The position numbers and the translations under genes were made by a program. The notes under the pieces were generated by a model that was given only the letters and a program-made list of their open reading frames with translations, ran no database searches and was not told the origin of the DNA. A stretch of DNA of 21,208 nucleotides, from positions 1-21,208 of IMG/VR virus record IMGVR_UViG_3300027704_000199; one strand, given 5' to 3'. The DNA comes from a virus. Positions 1-8,473 of this stretch are shown in pieces (position 1 is the first letter of the stretch; every line of letters begins with the position of its first letter).

Positions 1-1
1 A

Positions 2-1789
2 GTTGATGCCCAACAAAAAACACAAGACGATTCTATAGTAGAAAACAATGATGATATTGCAAGACAACAAATTGAGATAAGCAACCAACAAACAAGTATA
101 GATAAGAACACAAGTGACATTGATACAGACAGTTCAAGAATTACAACAAACGCAACTAACATTACAACAAACACATCTAACATAGCTAAGAATACTGCTG
201 ATATACTTACTAACGATGGAAATATTGCATCAAATACAACTAAAACAGAAAATAACGATCTTGCTATTGGTGCAGTATCAGAAGAGGTAGCAACAAACAC
301 AAGTAATATATCTACTAACTCAAGCAACATATCTAGCAACACAACCGCTATTGGTACGCTATCAGGACAAGTAGGACAAAACACAGAAAATATAGCAGAG
401 CTACAAGATAGCATATTCTTTAGCTCAGCATACTCTGCTGATTATCCATCAGCTCCAAACAGAGATCCTGAAGATGGTAATATGTACTTGCAGAACTTAG
501 CTTTATTTACATACAGTTATGCAGAAGCAACACAAATATTTGCATCTAAGACAGACGAAGCGGGAAATATTCGACAATTCACTGCAATTAAAGCTGGTGA
601 TTCTATTGTACTAAATGAGGTAGAGTCTCCAAACTATGGTAGATATGAGCTTGTTAGCGTTGAAGATGTATCAGATAGTTATGTTGTAATGAATGTTATA
701 CCACAACTAGGACAAGGCACAGTAATTACAGGGGCTAAAGTAGCTTTCCAAGCATTTCCTAAACCTGGCAGTGATAGCATATGGACAGAGTCAGGTAATG
801 ATGTTTACGTTACTAATAATAGTAATGGGTTATATATCAACACAGCTGGTACTAACTCAGTTAATTTGATTGGATATAATGGTACAAAGTTTGATGACAT
901 ATGGCTAAGAGGTGGGAATACTCCTGACACAGGTCTTGGGGTTATGGCTGATGGTAGCATAATTGCTTCACAAGACATGACAGTCAATGGTGTTAATGTT
1001 GGTAAAGGTAGTGGAACAGGCGAGAACACATCACTTGGTAAGTTGTCTTTAAGTTCAAATAGCACAGGTAATTACAATGTTGGAGTGGGTTACGTAGCAT
1101 TGGGAGCTAACGAAACAGGAGCAGGTAACACGGGACTTGGTTTTCAAGCCTTATCTACTAATGTTGGAGGAAATGACAACACGGGTGTAGGGGTTAATTC
1201 TGGCTCAACATTAACATCTGGTTCTAACAATACACTGATTGGAAATAACGCTCAACCTTCAGCAAGTGGTGTAAGTAACGAAGTTACTATCGGTAATGAT
1301 GCTGTAACAGTTACTAGGTTGAAAGGTAATGTAATAGTTGGAGGTGGACTAGGTGTTGGTGTAAATCCTGGAGACTATAGTTTATATGATTCAGTCTTTA
1401 AAGTGCCAAATGGGTCTGGTATTGGTATCACAAAAGACAACCTTACTGATAATGCTTACCTTTACTTTGGTAGTGGTACAGCTAGTGCTGACGCACAACA
1501 ATCAGCTATTGCAAGTATTGGCAGTAATTTAGTTATTAAAGGTGGTGGTAATGAAGCTATTACTATAGGTAATGGTGGAAATACCACTATTAATAAAGCC
1601 TTAACATTTTCTAGTATAGGCTCATCTTCAGCTCCAGGTAACCTTGTGATTGATGGCAATGGAACAGTTCTTAAGTCTACTACAACAGCTTATTCAAAAC
1701 AAGAAGTAGAAGGATTGGTAAATGCAAAAGATGAAATCATTAATAAATTAACAGAAAGATTAGATGCATTAGAAAAGAGAGTTAAGTAA
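2..1789 (+). CDS. Tail fibre protein, 5'-partial
   Basis: The reading frame is open from base 2, with no stop before the later in-frame ATG at 482, so this is the C-terminal 595 residues of a longer gene that starts left of the window. Residues of about 30-130 are Asn/Thr/Ser-rich with repeated TNTSNI-type units spaced like a trimeric coiled coil. Residues of about 335-420 carry repeats of the NTGLGxxAL kind, seen in trimeric phage fibres and adhesin heads. The last 30 residues are a charged amphipathic helix, probably a C-terminal trimerisation or chaperone segment. The stop overlaps the next ATG (TAATG). Host attachment is inferred from composition and position; no receptor specificity can be read. 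Confidence 0.8.
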   Translation, partial: VDAQQKTQDDSIVENNDDIARQQIEISNQQTSIDKNTSDIDTDSSRITTNATNITTNTSNIAKNTADILTNDGNIASNTTKTENNDLAIGAVSEEVATNTSNISTNSSNISSNTTAIGTLSGQVGQNTENIAELQDSIFFSSAYSADYPSAPNRDPEDGNMYLQNLALFTYSYAEATQIFASKTDEAGNIRQFTAIKAGDSIVLNEVESPNYGRYELVSVEDVSDSYVVMNVIPQLGQGTVITGAKVAFQAFPKPGSDSIWTESGNDVYVTNNSNGLYINTAGTNSVNLIGYNGTKFDDIWLRGGNTPDTGLGVMADGSIIASQDMTVNGVNVGKGSGTGENTSLGKLSLSSNSTGNYNVGVGYVALGANETGAGNTGLGFQALSTNVGGNDNTGVGVNSGSTLTSGSNNTLIGNNAQPSASGVSNEVTIGNDAVTVTRLKGNVIVGGGLGVGVNPGDYSLYDSVFKVPNGSGIGITKDNLTDNAYLYFGSGTASADAQQSAIASIGSNLVIKGGGNEAITIGNGGNTTINKALTFSSIGSSSAPGNLVIDGNGTVLKSTTTAYSKQEVEGLVNAKDEIINKLTERLDALEKRVK

Positions 1790-2049
1790 TGTTTGGATTT
1801 ACAACCTTTGCTGGTGCACCTTTTGCTTCAGTTGGTAAAGGAGCAGTGCTGACCAGTGATGTATTTATACTAGGCGAAGCTATCTATAACGTTAATGCTA
1901 ATGTAATATGGAAAGGTGATGTATTTATACTAGGCGAAGCAGCCGTAACTGTAATGGGAACTATAAATGGGTCAGGATGGGTAAGACAGAATCCAGACAC
2001 ACCAGAGTGGGATGTAGCTAAGTCAAAAGATTGGAATAGAACTTTATAA
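1789..2049 (+). CDS. Small tail-associated protein with a 20-residue internal repeat
   Basis: This 86-residue protein starts on the ATG that overlaps the tail-fibre stop, so translation is probably coupled. It holds two copies of a DVFILGEA unit 20 residues apart, encoded by a perfect 25-bp direct repeat. The C-terminus has several tryptophans (SGW, PEW, KDW). I do not recognise the family. Its place between a tail fibre and other tail genes suggests a fibre accessory or tip protein, but that is inference from context only. Confidence 0.7.
   Translation: MFGFTTFAGAPFASVGKGAVLTSDVFILGEAIYNVNANVIWKGDVFILGEAAVTVMGTINGSGWVRQNPDTPEWDVAKSKDWNRTL
1856..1940 (+). repeat. 25-bp tandem-type direct repeat inside a CDS
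   Basis: The 25 bases at 1856-1880 recur exactly at 1916-1940, with a 60-base period. The period is a multiple of three, so the repeat duplicates a protein unit in frame. Identity at the DNA level, synonymous positions included, suggests recent duplication or gene conversion. Confidence 0.9.
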
Positions 2050-2065
2050 CTAAAAAGGAATAATT

Positions 2066-2254
2066 ATGAATGTATTAATAGTGGTCGCTTTATTGGGAGC
2101 AGTAGGCTTAGGATTTGAGAATGATTGGAAGGTAGTAAAAGGATATAAGACACTGCAAGAGTGTCAAGAAGCTCATCCTCATACCCCCAATACCATGACA
2201 TCTTGGTCATATAATGAATGTAATTTTTTAGCATACAAACTTCAAAATAAATAA
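2066..2254 (+). CDS. Small protein with hydrophobic N-terminus
   Basis: The start follows an AAAAAGGAA ribosome binding site. The 62-residue product begins with a short hydrophobic stretch (about residues 3-16), which could be a signal peptide or membrane anchor, followed by a polar part with two cysteines (QECQE and NECNF). A secreted or periplasmic form with a disulfide is possible. It lies between tail-fibre genes. I do not recognise it; a late-expressed envelope or lysis-related role would be a guess. Confidence 0.6.
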   Translation: MNVLIVVALLGAVGLGFENDWKVVKGYKTLQECQEAHPHTPNTMTSWSYNECNFLAYKLQNK

Positions 2255-2263
2255 GGTAAAACA

Positions 2264-2755
2264 ATGTCAAAAGAAAAGATAAGTCAGTGGGACACTAACC
2301 CAGCTTCAAATACCGATGTAGGTGGAATATCCATTGCAGAAAATTGCCCTCCAGGTAATATTAACAATGCAATTAGAGAGGTGATGGCACAAGTTAAGAA
2401 CTTTCAAGATGGCTCATCTGGTGATAGTTTAACCCTTAATGGTACATTACAAGGCAATACCAATGCTAACTTTCCTGGAAGCTCAACAGCTAAAACTATG
2501 CCAGCTGGCGATAATGGAACTAAAATTGCAACAACTGCCTATGTTGATAGAGAGACTGGCTCGTTAGGAACAATAGCTAAACAAGATGCTAATGCAGTTG
2601 CTATCATTGGTGGCACTATTGGTGGTGCAACAAAAACTGGTCAAGATAACAGTATCTTTATGCAAGAAATTGGTACAAATGCTACTGGTAAAAAGACAGT
2701 GTCTAGCTTATCACCTAGTGGTGGTGTTAATGGTGACGTGTGGTACAAAGTATAA
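2264..2755 (+). CDS. Tail fibre-type structural protein
   Basis: The 163-residue product has the phage fibre N-terminal pattern WDTNPASNTDVGG...INNAIREVMAQVKNF at about residues 9-46 and, near residue 90, the TKIATTAYVD motif that recurs in many tail fibres. The C-terminus ends with GDVWYKV, typical of repeated fibre domains. Its stop is directly followed by the ATG of the glycine-rich adhesin, so the two are probably made together as parts of one fibre or its attachment domain. The fibre assignment is firm as a class; the exact place in the tail is not known. Confidence 0.75.
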   Translation: MSKEKISQWDTNPASNTDVGGISIAENCPPGNINNAIREVMAQVKNFQDGSSGDSLTLNGTLQGNTNANFPGSSTAKTMPAGDNGTKIATTAYVDRETGSLGTIAKQDANAVAIIGGTIGGATKTGQDNSIFMQEIGTNATGKKTVSSLSPSGGVNGDVWYKV

Positions 2756-3628
2756 ATGGCTGGAATATATGTAAAAGACAATGGAACTTGGAAGCTTCCT
2801 AAGTCTGTCTGGGTAAACTCAGGTGGCTGGAAGGTGTGCCAAAATGTCTATGTAAATAGAAATGGTGCTTGGAAAGAGATGATTAAGTCTGTTACGTTAT
2901 CATCTAGTCAAAGCAATTTTAATCTACATAGCTATGTAGGTAGCCCAACATCACCTTTATCATTGATATTTAATATAGAGTCTAACGTTGAGATATCATC
3001 TTATGATGTGTTGCCACCATATTATAATGGTGTAGCAAGATTTAACATAGCACCTAGAACAAACGCATTTACTGTAGGCAACTTTCCAGCTGGCTCAACT
3101 GTAATTATAAACAATAATGGTTATATTTCAGGTGGTGGTGGATTTGGTGGCTCAGGTTCAAATAAAATATCTAACAGCTATAATTATCCAAATCTACCTG
3201 GTGCTAAAGGTGGTGATGGTAGCTATGGAATCACTAAAGGTAGTAATAATAGCTTTGATTGCACAGTAGTAAACACAGGCACTATTGCTGGAGGTGGAGG
3301 TGGCGGTGGTGGTTCAGGTGGTTCAACTTCGTACGACGGAGCTTTTAACTTGGTTGGAAATGGTTACTGGGATGGTGGTGATGGTGCTGGTATTACAGCT
3401 CCTTCAGCGACAGTAGGGCAATCTATTGCTCCAACAACTGGGGCAGGTCTTCAAGGTGGAAATGGTAGAGGTGGAGATTGTGGTCAAAATGGACAACCAG
3501 GATACTCTTTAGGCAACACTGGAAGCCCCACATACTCTGGTGGAGCTGGTGGATTAGGTAAATTTGCTGTTAACGCAAACGGAATAGAGGTAGCAGTTTC
3601 TGGAACAATTTTAGGTGGGGTAGGTTAA
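2756..3628 (+). CDS. Glycine-rich tail-tip adhesin
   Basis: This 290-residue protein starts with about three short repeats of the NGxWK...VxV type (residues 8-42), followed by a beta-rich region and then, from about residue 120, a long glycine/asparagine-rich region with runs such as GGGGGGGGSGGS. Polyglycine segments separated by variable loops are the hallmark of receptor-binding adhesins like gp38 of some T4-like phages, where the loops set host range. Homology to gp38 itself is not claimed. Start and stop both touch neighbouring genes (TAAATG before, TTAATG after), so it belongs to the tail cassette. Confidence 0.7.
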   Translation: MAGIYVKDNGTWKLPKSVWVNSGGWKVCQNVYVNRNGAWKEMIKSVTLSSSQSNFNLHSYVGSPTSPLSLIFNIESNVEISSYDVLPPYYNGVARFNIAPRTNAFTVGNFPAGSTVIINNNGYISGGGGFGGSGSNKISNSYNYPNLPGAKGGDGSYGITKGSNNSFDCTVVNTGTIAGGGGGGGGSGGSTSYDGAFNLVGNGYWDGGDGAGITAPSATVGQSIAPTTGAGLQGGNGRGGDCGQNGQPGYSLGNTGSPTYSGGAGGLGKFAVNANGIEVAVSGTILGGVG

Positions 3629-5109
3629 TGACAGTTAAAAGAATAGCAATGGGTGAATGGGCGCCAGATCTTCCTAGCTCAACAGGCACAGAAAATAACA
3701 ACTTAGCTGATGCTAAAAATGTGTTCCCTAACAACGTTGGCTATAGTCCTTTTCCTTCAGCTGAAATAGTTTCCCCAGCAGCAGATGAAGATTTAACATC
3801 TGTCTATGCCGGTAAAGAAGGTGACTTAGTACAAATATTTACAGGTGGTGAACAAAAGTTATATATTGTTTATAGTGATAACTCACCATTGACTAGAAGA
3901 GCTTTAAGCTTTGATGGTCCTGTTGTTATTACAGACGCTGGCAGAACATCATCAGCATATGCGCCTTCTGAAGAGCCGTGGCACTTTGAGCAATTTGGAC
4001 GCAAGGCATTGGCTTGCAAAAATAACAATGTATTACAACAATGGACAATAGGTATCTCTGTAAACTTTACAGATATACCAACTGCACCAACAGCTAAATG
4101 CATGACTATTGTAGGTGATCAAGTGGTAGCTGGTAATATTGGTGCTGGTGATGACCCTAATCTTGTTATGTGGAGTGATTTAAACAATGAAGAGAACTGG
4201 GTGCCAGGACCAGCATCACAAGCTGACTCTCAGTTTATTGCTGATGGTGGTGCAATTCAAAATATAACTGGTGGTGAAATTGGAATAATCTTCATGGACG
4301 AAGCGATTTATCGTATGTCCTACGTAGGTAGCCCTCTTTTCTTCCAGTTTGAGAAAATATCTACCATAGGTTGTTTTGAAGGTGCATCCGTTATTGAAGA
4401 TAATGGCACATCTTATTACTTAGCTAAAGACGGTTTTTACATGACCGATGGAAATGCTGTAACTCCTATTGGGACAAACAAGTGTGATGAGTGGTTCTTT
4501 GCTAACGCTAAAGTTAAAGATTTAATAACGATGTCAGTTACAGTTAACCCTATTCATAAGTTAATTGTATGGAACTTTGAAGATAACTTTGGTAAAAGAC
4601 AAAACTTAATTTACCACACAGAATCAGGTAGATGGTCAAGGTGTGAGACAGACGCAACAAGCGTTGGTGCTTTAGCTACATTAGGCACAACATTAGAAAA
4701 ATTAAGTGTTTTATATCCTAATTTAGACAAGGACGTACCAGCACCGCTAGATGATCGTGTCTATATTGGGGGTAGGTATATATTTGCCGGAACTACAGGT
4801 AAGCATTTAGTTTCATTTACAGGCCCATGTATTAACCCTAGGTTGGAAACATTAGACATTGAAGATGGTTACCAATCTGTTGTTACTATGGCAAGACCAA
4901 TTATTGATAATGGTTCTGCAAACATCTCTGTAGCATCAAGACAGGCATTAGATGACACAATAGAATTTGGTGTAGTTGCTGAGCCTTATGAGAATAGAAA
5001 CAATTTAAGGTCTGGTGGTAGATACCATAGAGTTAGAGTTGAGCCTGTAGGTAACTGGACAACAGCAGTAGCAACTGACTTAACAATTACACCAAGTGGG
5101 CAACGATAA
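3628..5109 (+). CDS. Putative tail accessory/hub protein (P22 gp10-like)
   Basis: The 493-residue product begins with a GEWAPDLP motif followed by a region rich in short beta-strands with recurring YVGSPLFFQFEKI and EDNGTSYYLAKDGFYMTDG segments. This layout suits a beta-propeller or beta-helical tail protein. The N-terminal and central pattern resembles the P22 gp10 'packaged DNA stabilisation' family, and the length is close to gp10. The gene overlaps the adhesin stop and is followed at once by another small gene. The structural role is likely; the gp10 assignment is from memory of the family pattern and needs a profile search. Confidence 0.5.
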   Translation: MTVKRIAMGEWAPDLPSSTGTENNNLADAKNVFPNNVGYSPFPSAEIVSPAADEDLTSVYAGKEGDLVQIFTGGEQKLYIVYSDNSPLTRRALSFDGPVVITDAGRTSSAYAPSEEPWHFEQFGRKALACKNNNVLQQWTIGISVNFTDIPTAPTAKCMTIVGDQVVAGNIGAGDDPNLVMWSDLNNEENWVPGPASQADSQFIADGGAIQNITGGEIGIIFMDEAIYRMSYVGSPLFFQFEKISTIGCFEGASVIEDNGTSYYLAKDGFYMTDGNAVTPIGTNKCDEWFFANAKVKDLITMSVTVNPIHKLIVWNFEDNFGKRQNLIYHTESGRWSRCETDATSVGALATLGTTLEKLSVLYPNLDKDVPAPLDDRVYIGGRYIFAGTTGKHLVSFTGPCINPRLETLDIEDGYQSVVTMARPIIDNGSANISVASRQALDDTIEFGVVAEPYENRNNLRSGGRYHRVRVEPVGNWTTAVATDLTITPSGQR

Positions 5110-5391
5110 ATGTATAAAAAACTACAAAACAAAGCTACACCAAGGGAAGTTGCTGAGGTTGTTAATGGTGTTTTAAATGGTAAACTTAACTCAACAGGTA
5201 CAATAGCATTAAACAATGGTGACACTAAAATAACAGATGAGCGTATTGGTTATGACAGTGTAATATTGTTTAGCCCAAGAATAGCAGAGCCTTCTGGTAG
5301 TCCTTTCGTAAAAATTAAAGCCAAGGGTGAAGCAATTATTGCATTTAACGGTGTTGCTGGAACTAACTATGATTATGTAATTTTAGGTTAA
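5110..5391 (+). CDS. Small hypothetical virion protein
   Basis: This 93-residue protein starts one base after the previous stop. The N-terminal third is helical and polar (PREVAEVVNGVLNGKLN); the remainder is predicted beta, with a hydrophobic C-terminus (NYDYVILG). Small proteins of this type sit next to tail genes in many podoviruses and can cap fibres. I do not recognise a named family. Confidence 0.65.
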   Translation: MYKKLQNKATPREVAEVVNGVLNGKLNSTGTIALNNGDTKITDERIGYDSVILFSPRIAEPSGSPFVKIKAKGEAIIAFNGVAGTNYDYVILG

Positions 5392-5412
5392 CAATAATAA
5401 GGAGCAAGGAGT

Positions 5413-5844
5413 ATGTTAAAATTATTTGCAGTACCGACACATTTAATTCAAAACTGGTGGGATATAGCAGAGCCACAGATTTCTAAAGCTTTTGAAAAGG
5501 GTGACGACGAAGTAAGGCCTGATGAATTAAGAATGCAAGTAGCACAAGGTCAACAACAGCTATTAATGGGTATGAACCCTAAAACAAACGAATGCCACTG
5601 TGCATGGACTGTACAAAGTATAATGTATTGTAGAGAAAAGGTTGCTTATATAACTTATATTGGGGGCAGAGATACAAGGCATGTATGGCCACAATTTATA
5701 GAGTGGTGTAAGTTAACAGGACACACAAAAGTACAAGGAAGTTGCAGAGACGAATCAATAATGAAACTATGGGACAAGCTATATAATATGAAAAAGAAAT
5801 ACACAACAGTAGAGTATTCAATCAACCAAAAGGAACAAGTATGA
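5413..5844 (+). CDS. GNAT-like internal virion protein (putative)
   Basis: The gene follows a double AAGGAG/AAGGAG site. The 143-residue product has a core pattern CHCAWTVQS...VAYITYIGGRD...WPQFIEWCKLTGHTKVQ, which resembles the compact acyltransferase-like small proteins that podoviruses encode near their internal virion proteins (T7 gp13 is an example in the same relative position). No clear acetyl-CoA loop (Q/RxxGxG/A) is visible, so an assembly role is more likely than catalysis. Its last codons overlap the next start (ATGA). Confidence 0.5.
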   Translation: MLKLFAVPTHLIQNWWDIAEPQISKAFEKGDDEVRPDELRMQVAQGQQQLLMGMNPKTNECHCAWTVQSIMYCREKVAYITYIGGRDTRHVWPQFIEWCKLTGHTKVQGSCRDESIMKLWDKLYNMKKKYTTVEYSINQKEQV

Positions 5845-6755
5845 TATTGCAATTTAAAGTGTGGCTACTTAAAAAGCTATTAAATGATGTAGCTAAAAAA
5901 GGCATTGAGGGTGATACCAAACTTGCTCACATAAACAAATTTGAAGATAGACTACTCAAGCAAATGGGCGGTGAGGGAAGCATAAACCCCAACACTGGAC
6001 TAACACAGTATAAAGGCGGTGGAGGTGGGGGCGGAAGTCAACAAACTTCTAACGAGATTGATCCTATGCTAAAACCTTATATTTCCTATGGTTTAGATGA
6101 AGCTAAAAATTTATACACTGGTGGCGCACCTGAGTATTACGGCGGACAAACCTACCTTGGACCCAACGGCAACCAAACTAGTGCAATGAATCAAATGCAA
6201 GCAAACGCTAACGTCAATAGTGGTATGCTCCAGAATTCAACTGATTTAAACAACCAAACAATACAGGGTGACTTCTTACAGAATAACCCAAACTTTGACC
6301 GTGTAATGCAAACCGCTGGAGATGCTGCTACAAAACAGTATAACAATGCAATGCAAGGTACTAACTCAATGGCTTCACAATCAGGACGCTATGGCAGTGA
6401 TGCACATATGAGAATGGCAAGTGATAACTCAAGTAACTTAGCTAACTCCCTTGCAAATACTGCTGGACAGCTATCCTATGATAATTACGCAAATGAGCGT
6501 GGCAACCAAATTAATGCTATGAACAATGCTGCGCAAATTTCTCAAAATCAAAACGTTGGAGCTAACAACCTTATGCAAGCCGGAGGATACCAAGCAAACT
6601 TTGATCAGGCAGCACTTGATGCAGATATATCTCGACACGACTATGGGCAAAATGCACAACAAATGCACTTAAACAACTATCTAACCGCTTCTTACGGGGC
6701 TCCAGGTGGTTCTAATTCGACAACAACTTCATCATCAAGCGGAGGTGGTAAATAA
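5841..6755 (+). CDS. Gln/Asn-rich virion or DNA-ejection protein
   Basis: The 304-residue product starts with a basic helix (LLKKLLNDVAKKG), has a glycine run near residues 59-65, then a long Asn/Gln/Met/Ala-rich region with predicted amphipathic helices, and ends in a Ser/Thr/Gly tail. This composition is common in proteins ejected with podovirus DNA. It starts at an ATGA overlap and its stop overlaps the next start, placing it in the internal-protein operon. No enzymatic motif is seen. Confidence 0.55.
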   Translation: MILQFKVWLLKKLLNDVAKKGIEGDTKLAHINKFEDRLLKQMGGEGSINPNTGLTQYKGGGGGGGSQQTSNEIDPMLKPYISYGLDEAKNLYTGGAPEYYGGQTYLGPNGNQTSAMNQMQANANVNSGMLQNSTDLNNQTIQGDFLQNNPNFDRVMQTAGDAATKQYNNAMQGTNSMASQSGRYGSDAHMRMASDNSSNLANSLANTAGQLSYDNYANERGNQINAMNNAAQISQNQNVGANNLMQAGGYQANFDQAALDADISRHDYGQNAQQMHLNNYLTASYGAPGGSNSTTTSSSSGGGK

Positions 6756-7222
6756 TGGCTTCAGGAATGTTAATGGGCGCTGGAATCGGCGCAGCAACAA
6801 GTTTAGCAACGGGAAATGACCCACTTCAGGGCGCTGCACTAGGTGGTGCTAGCGGTGGCTTGGGGGGAACAGCAATGAGTTCAGCACCAACTTTTACAGG
6901 GGCAACATCAATGATGCAAGCACCAACAATTATGAACGCTGGGGCTGGTGGTGCGATGGGTGGTCTAGGTGGTGGTATAGGTGATATGGCATCAAATGCA
7001 ATGGGTGGCTTCACAGATATGACTGGTATGACAGGTCAAGACTTAGGCGCTATGGCTTTTAACAAAGGTGTAAATGCTTTAGCTCAACCACAACAACAAC
7101 AACAACCGCAGTTAAATGTACCACAAGCAAGCATATCAAGACCTCAATTCCAACCAGGAATGCAAGGTGGTGGTATGCTATCTTCCAATCCTATGCAAAG
7201 AAAAAGACAAGGACTCTTATAA
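6755..7222 (+). CDS. Gly/Ala/Met-rich small virion protein
   Basis: A TAATGG overlap couples this gene to the previous one. The 155-residue product has about 100 residues of glycine zipper-like Gly/Ala/Met sequence (GAGIGAATS, GGASGGLGG), then a run of glutamines near residue 113-118 and a basic C-terminus (MQRKRQGLL). Glycine-zipper segments can insert into membranes, which suits a protein that helps form the DNA translocation channel at infection. That function is inference. Confidence 0.55.
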   Translation: MASGMLMGAGIGAATSLATGNDPLQGAALGGASGGLGGTAMSSAPTFTGATSMMQAPTIMNAGAGGAMGGLGGGIGDMASNAMGGFTDMTGMTGQDLGAMAFNKGVNALAQPQQQQQPQLNVPQASISRPQFQPGMQGGGMLSSNPMQRKRQGLL

Positions 7223-7223
7223 T

Positions 7224-8471
7224 ATGAAATTCTTAAATGATATTGCTGGCTCTGGACTAAATGTCTTTGGTGCTGGTGGTAATGGAACAACAAAACAACT
7301 TGAAGAGTTAGGATTACTTGCTCCTGGTGCAAAAGAAAAGGCGCAAAGTCAATCATTAATGAGGGGTTTATTAGGCTCAGTAGTAGCTTATGCAGCTCAA
7401 CCTAAGAATCAAGGATATGGTTCTGGACTACCTTATATAGCTAAAGGACTTCAACAAGGAATGATAGAAGCACAAAAGCCATTTGATAATCTTAACGTAA
7501 CAGCTACGCAAAACCAAAAGATTAAAGCATACAAAGACGAACAAACAGATAAAGATAACTATGCTGAATTTGGTAAAGGCTTAGGTGCGCAAGCACATAA
7601 TGACACTATGCAATTTAGAGTCCCAGGTAATAAATTAAACCCTAATATGTATGATTCAGAAGGCAATCAAGCTGGACCTAGTATGTTAGATAGTAATTAC
7701 AGACCTGAAGATACAATGGAAGAGCAAGGTTTCTTTAATAAGCAAAAGTATCTTAACGAAAAACTAGCTGATGGCACAATTAACATAGATCAATATAATG
7801 CTAACTTACCAGGTGACGATGAATATGTTGCAGTAGGAAGTCGTTTATACAACAAAACTAAAAAAGAGTATGTTGATGCCGGTGAAGGTGGTCAAATTGA
7901 TTGGGCTAACATGAGTCCAGCTGCAAAAGAAATTGATAAACAATTTGGAACAATTATCTCTGAGTTTAGTATTAATGCTGGAGATCAAGAAAAACAAATA
8001 CAAGAGCTTACTATGGCTACAGATATGTTATTAAATGCTCCAGAGGGTGAAATTACAGGAAAACTTGCTGGTGCAGCCCTTGATTCTGGTCTTTATAAAT
8101 CAGGAATGTATACAGAAGCCAAAGCCGTTCAAGATAAGGTATTAGGTGTTGTACAAAGAAGCTTAAGAGAAACTTTGGGTGCGCAGTTTACAGAAATTGA
8201 AGGTAAAATGTTGATGGAAAGAGCATATAACCCTTACTTAACACAAAAAGAAAATGCTGGACGTGTAAAAAGGTTATTAACATCTGTTCAAAAAGCCTAT
8301 CAAGCTAAAAAACAAATGGTTGAATACTACAACAAGAATAAAACATTATACGGATATGAAGGCCAATCTTTAGCTTCTATTGAAAATGACGTAAGAACCT
8401 CATTAGATGATACAGTATCTACAAGTGGGGCGACAATTAACCCTGATGAATATGAATTAATAGAGGATTAA
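7224..8471 (+). CDS. Putative internal virion/ejection protein
   Basis: I place the start at the ATG at 7224, one base after the previous stop, because the upstream extension runs antisense to sense composition and overlaps the previous gene by over 100 bases. The 415-residue product starts MKFLNDIAGSG, has a short glycine-rich part, then a long helical, charged region with low-complexity character. A central section (about 230-330) is rich in Leu/Ala heptads. It lies between two other probable ejection proteins. No named family recognised. Confidence 0.6.
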   Translation: MKFLNDIAGSGLNVFGAGGNGTTKQLEELGLLAPGAKEKAQSQSLMRGLLGSVVAYAAQPKNQGYGSGLPYIAKGLQQGMIEAQKPFDNLNVTATQNQKIKAYKDEQTDKDNYAEFGKGLGAQAHNDTMQFRVPGNKLNPNMYDSEGNQAGPSMLDSNYRPEDTMEEQGFFNKQKYLNEKLADGTINIDQYNANLPGDDEYVAVGSRLYNKTKKEYVDAGEGGQIDWANMSPAAKEIDKQFGTIISEFSINAGDQEKQIQELTMATDMLLNAPEGEITGKLAGAALDSGLYKSGMYTEAKAVQDKVLGVVQRSLRETLGAQFTEIEGKMLMERAYNPYLTQKENAGRVKRLLTSVQKAYQAKKQMVEYYNKNKTLYGYEGQSLASIENDVRTSLDDTVSTSGATINPDEYELIED

Positions 8472-8473
8472 CA

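Noticed and set aside
3968-3974. CTGAAGA matches inside coding sequence (also 468-474)
   Set aside because: No GAAA segment with pairing stems is found around them; expected by chance.
7116-7223. Upstream extension of the internal virion gene
   Set aside because: It overlaps the preceding gene out of frame and encodes no sensible N-terminus; the ATG at 7224 follows the stop directly.
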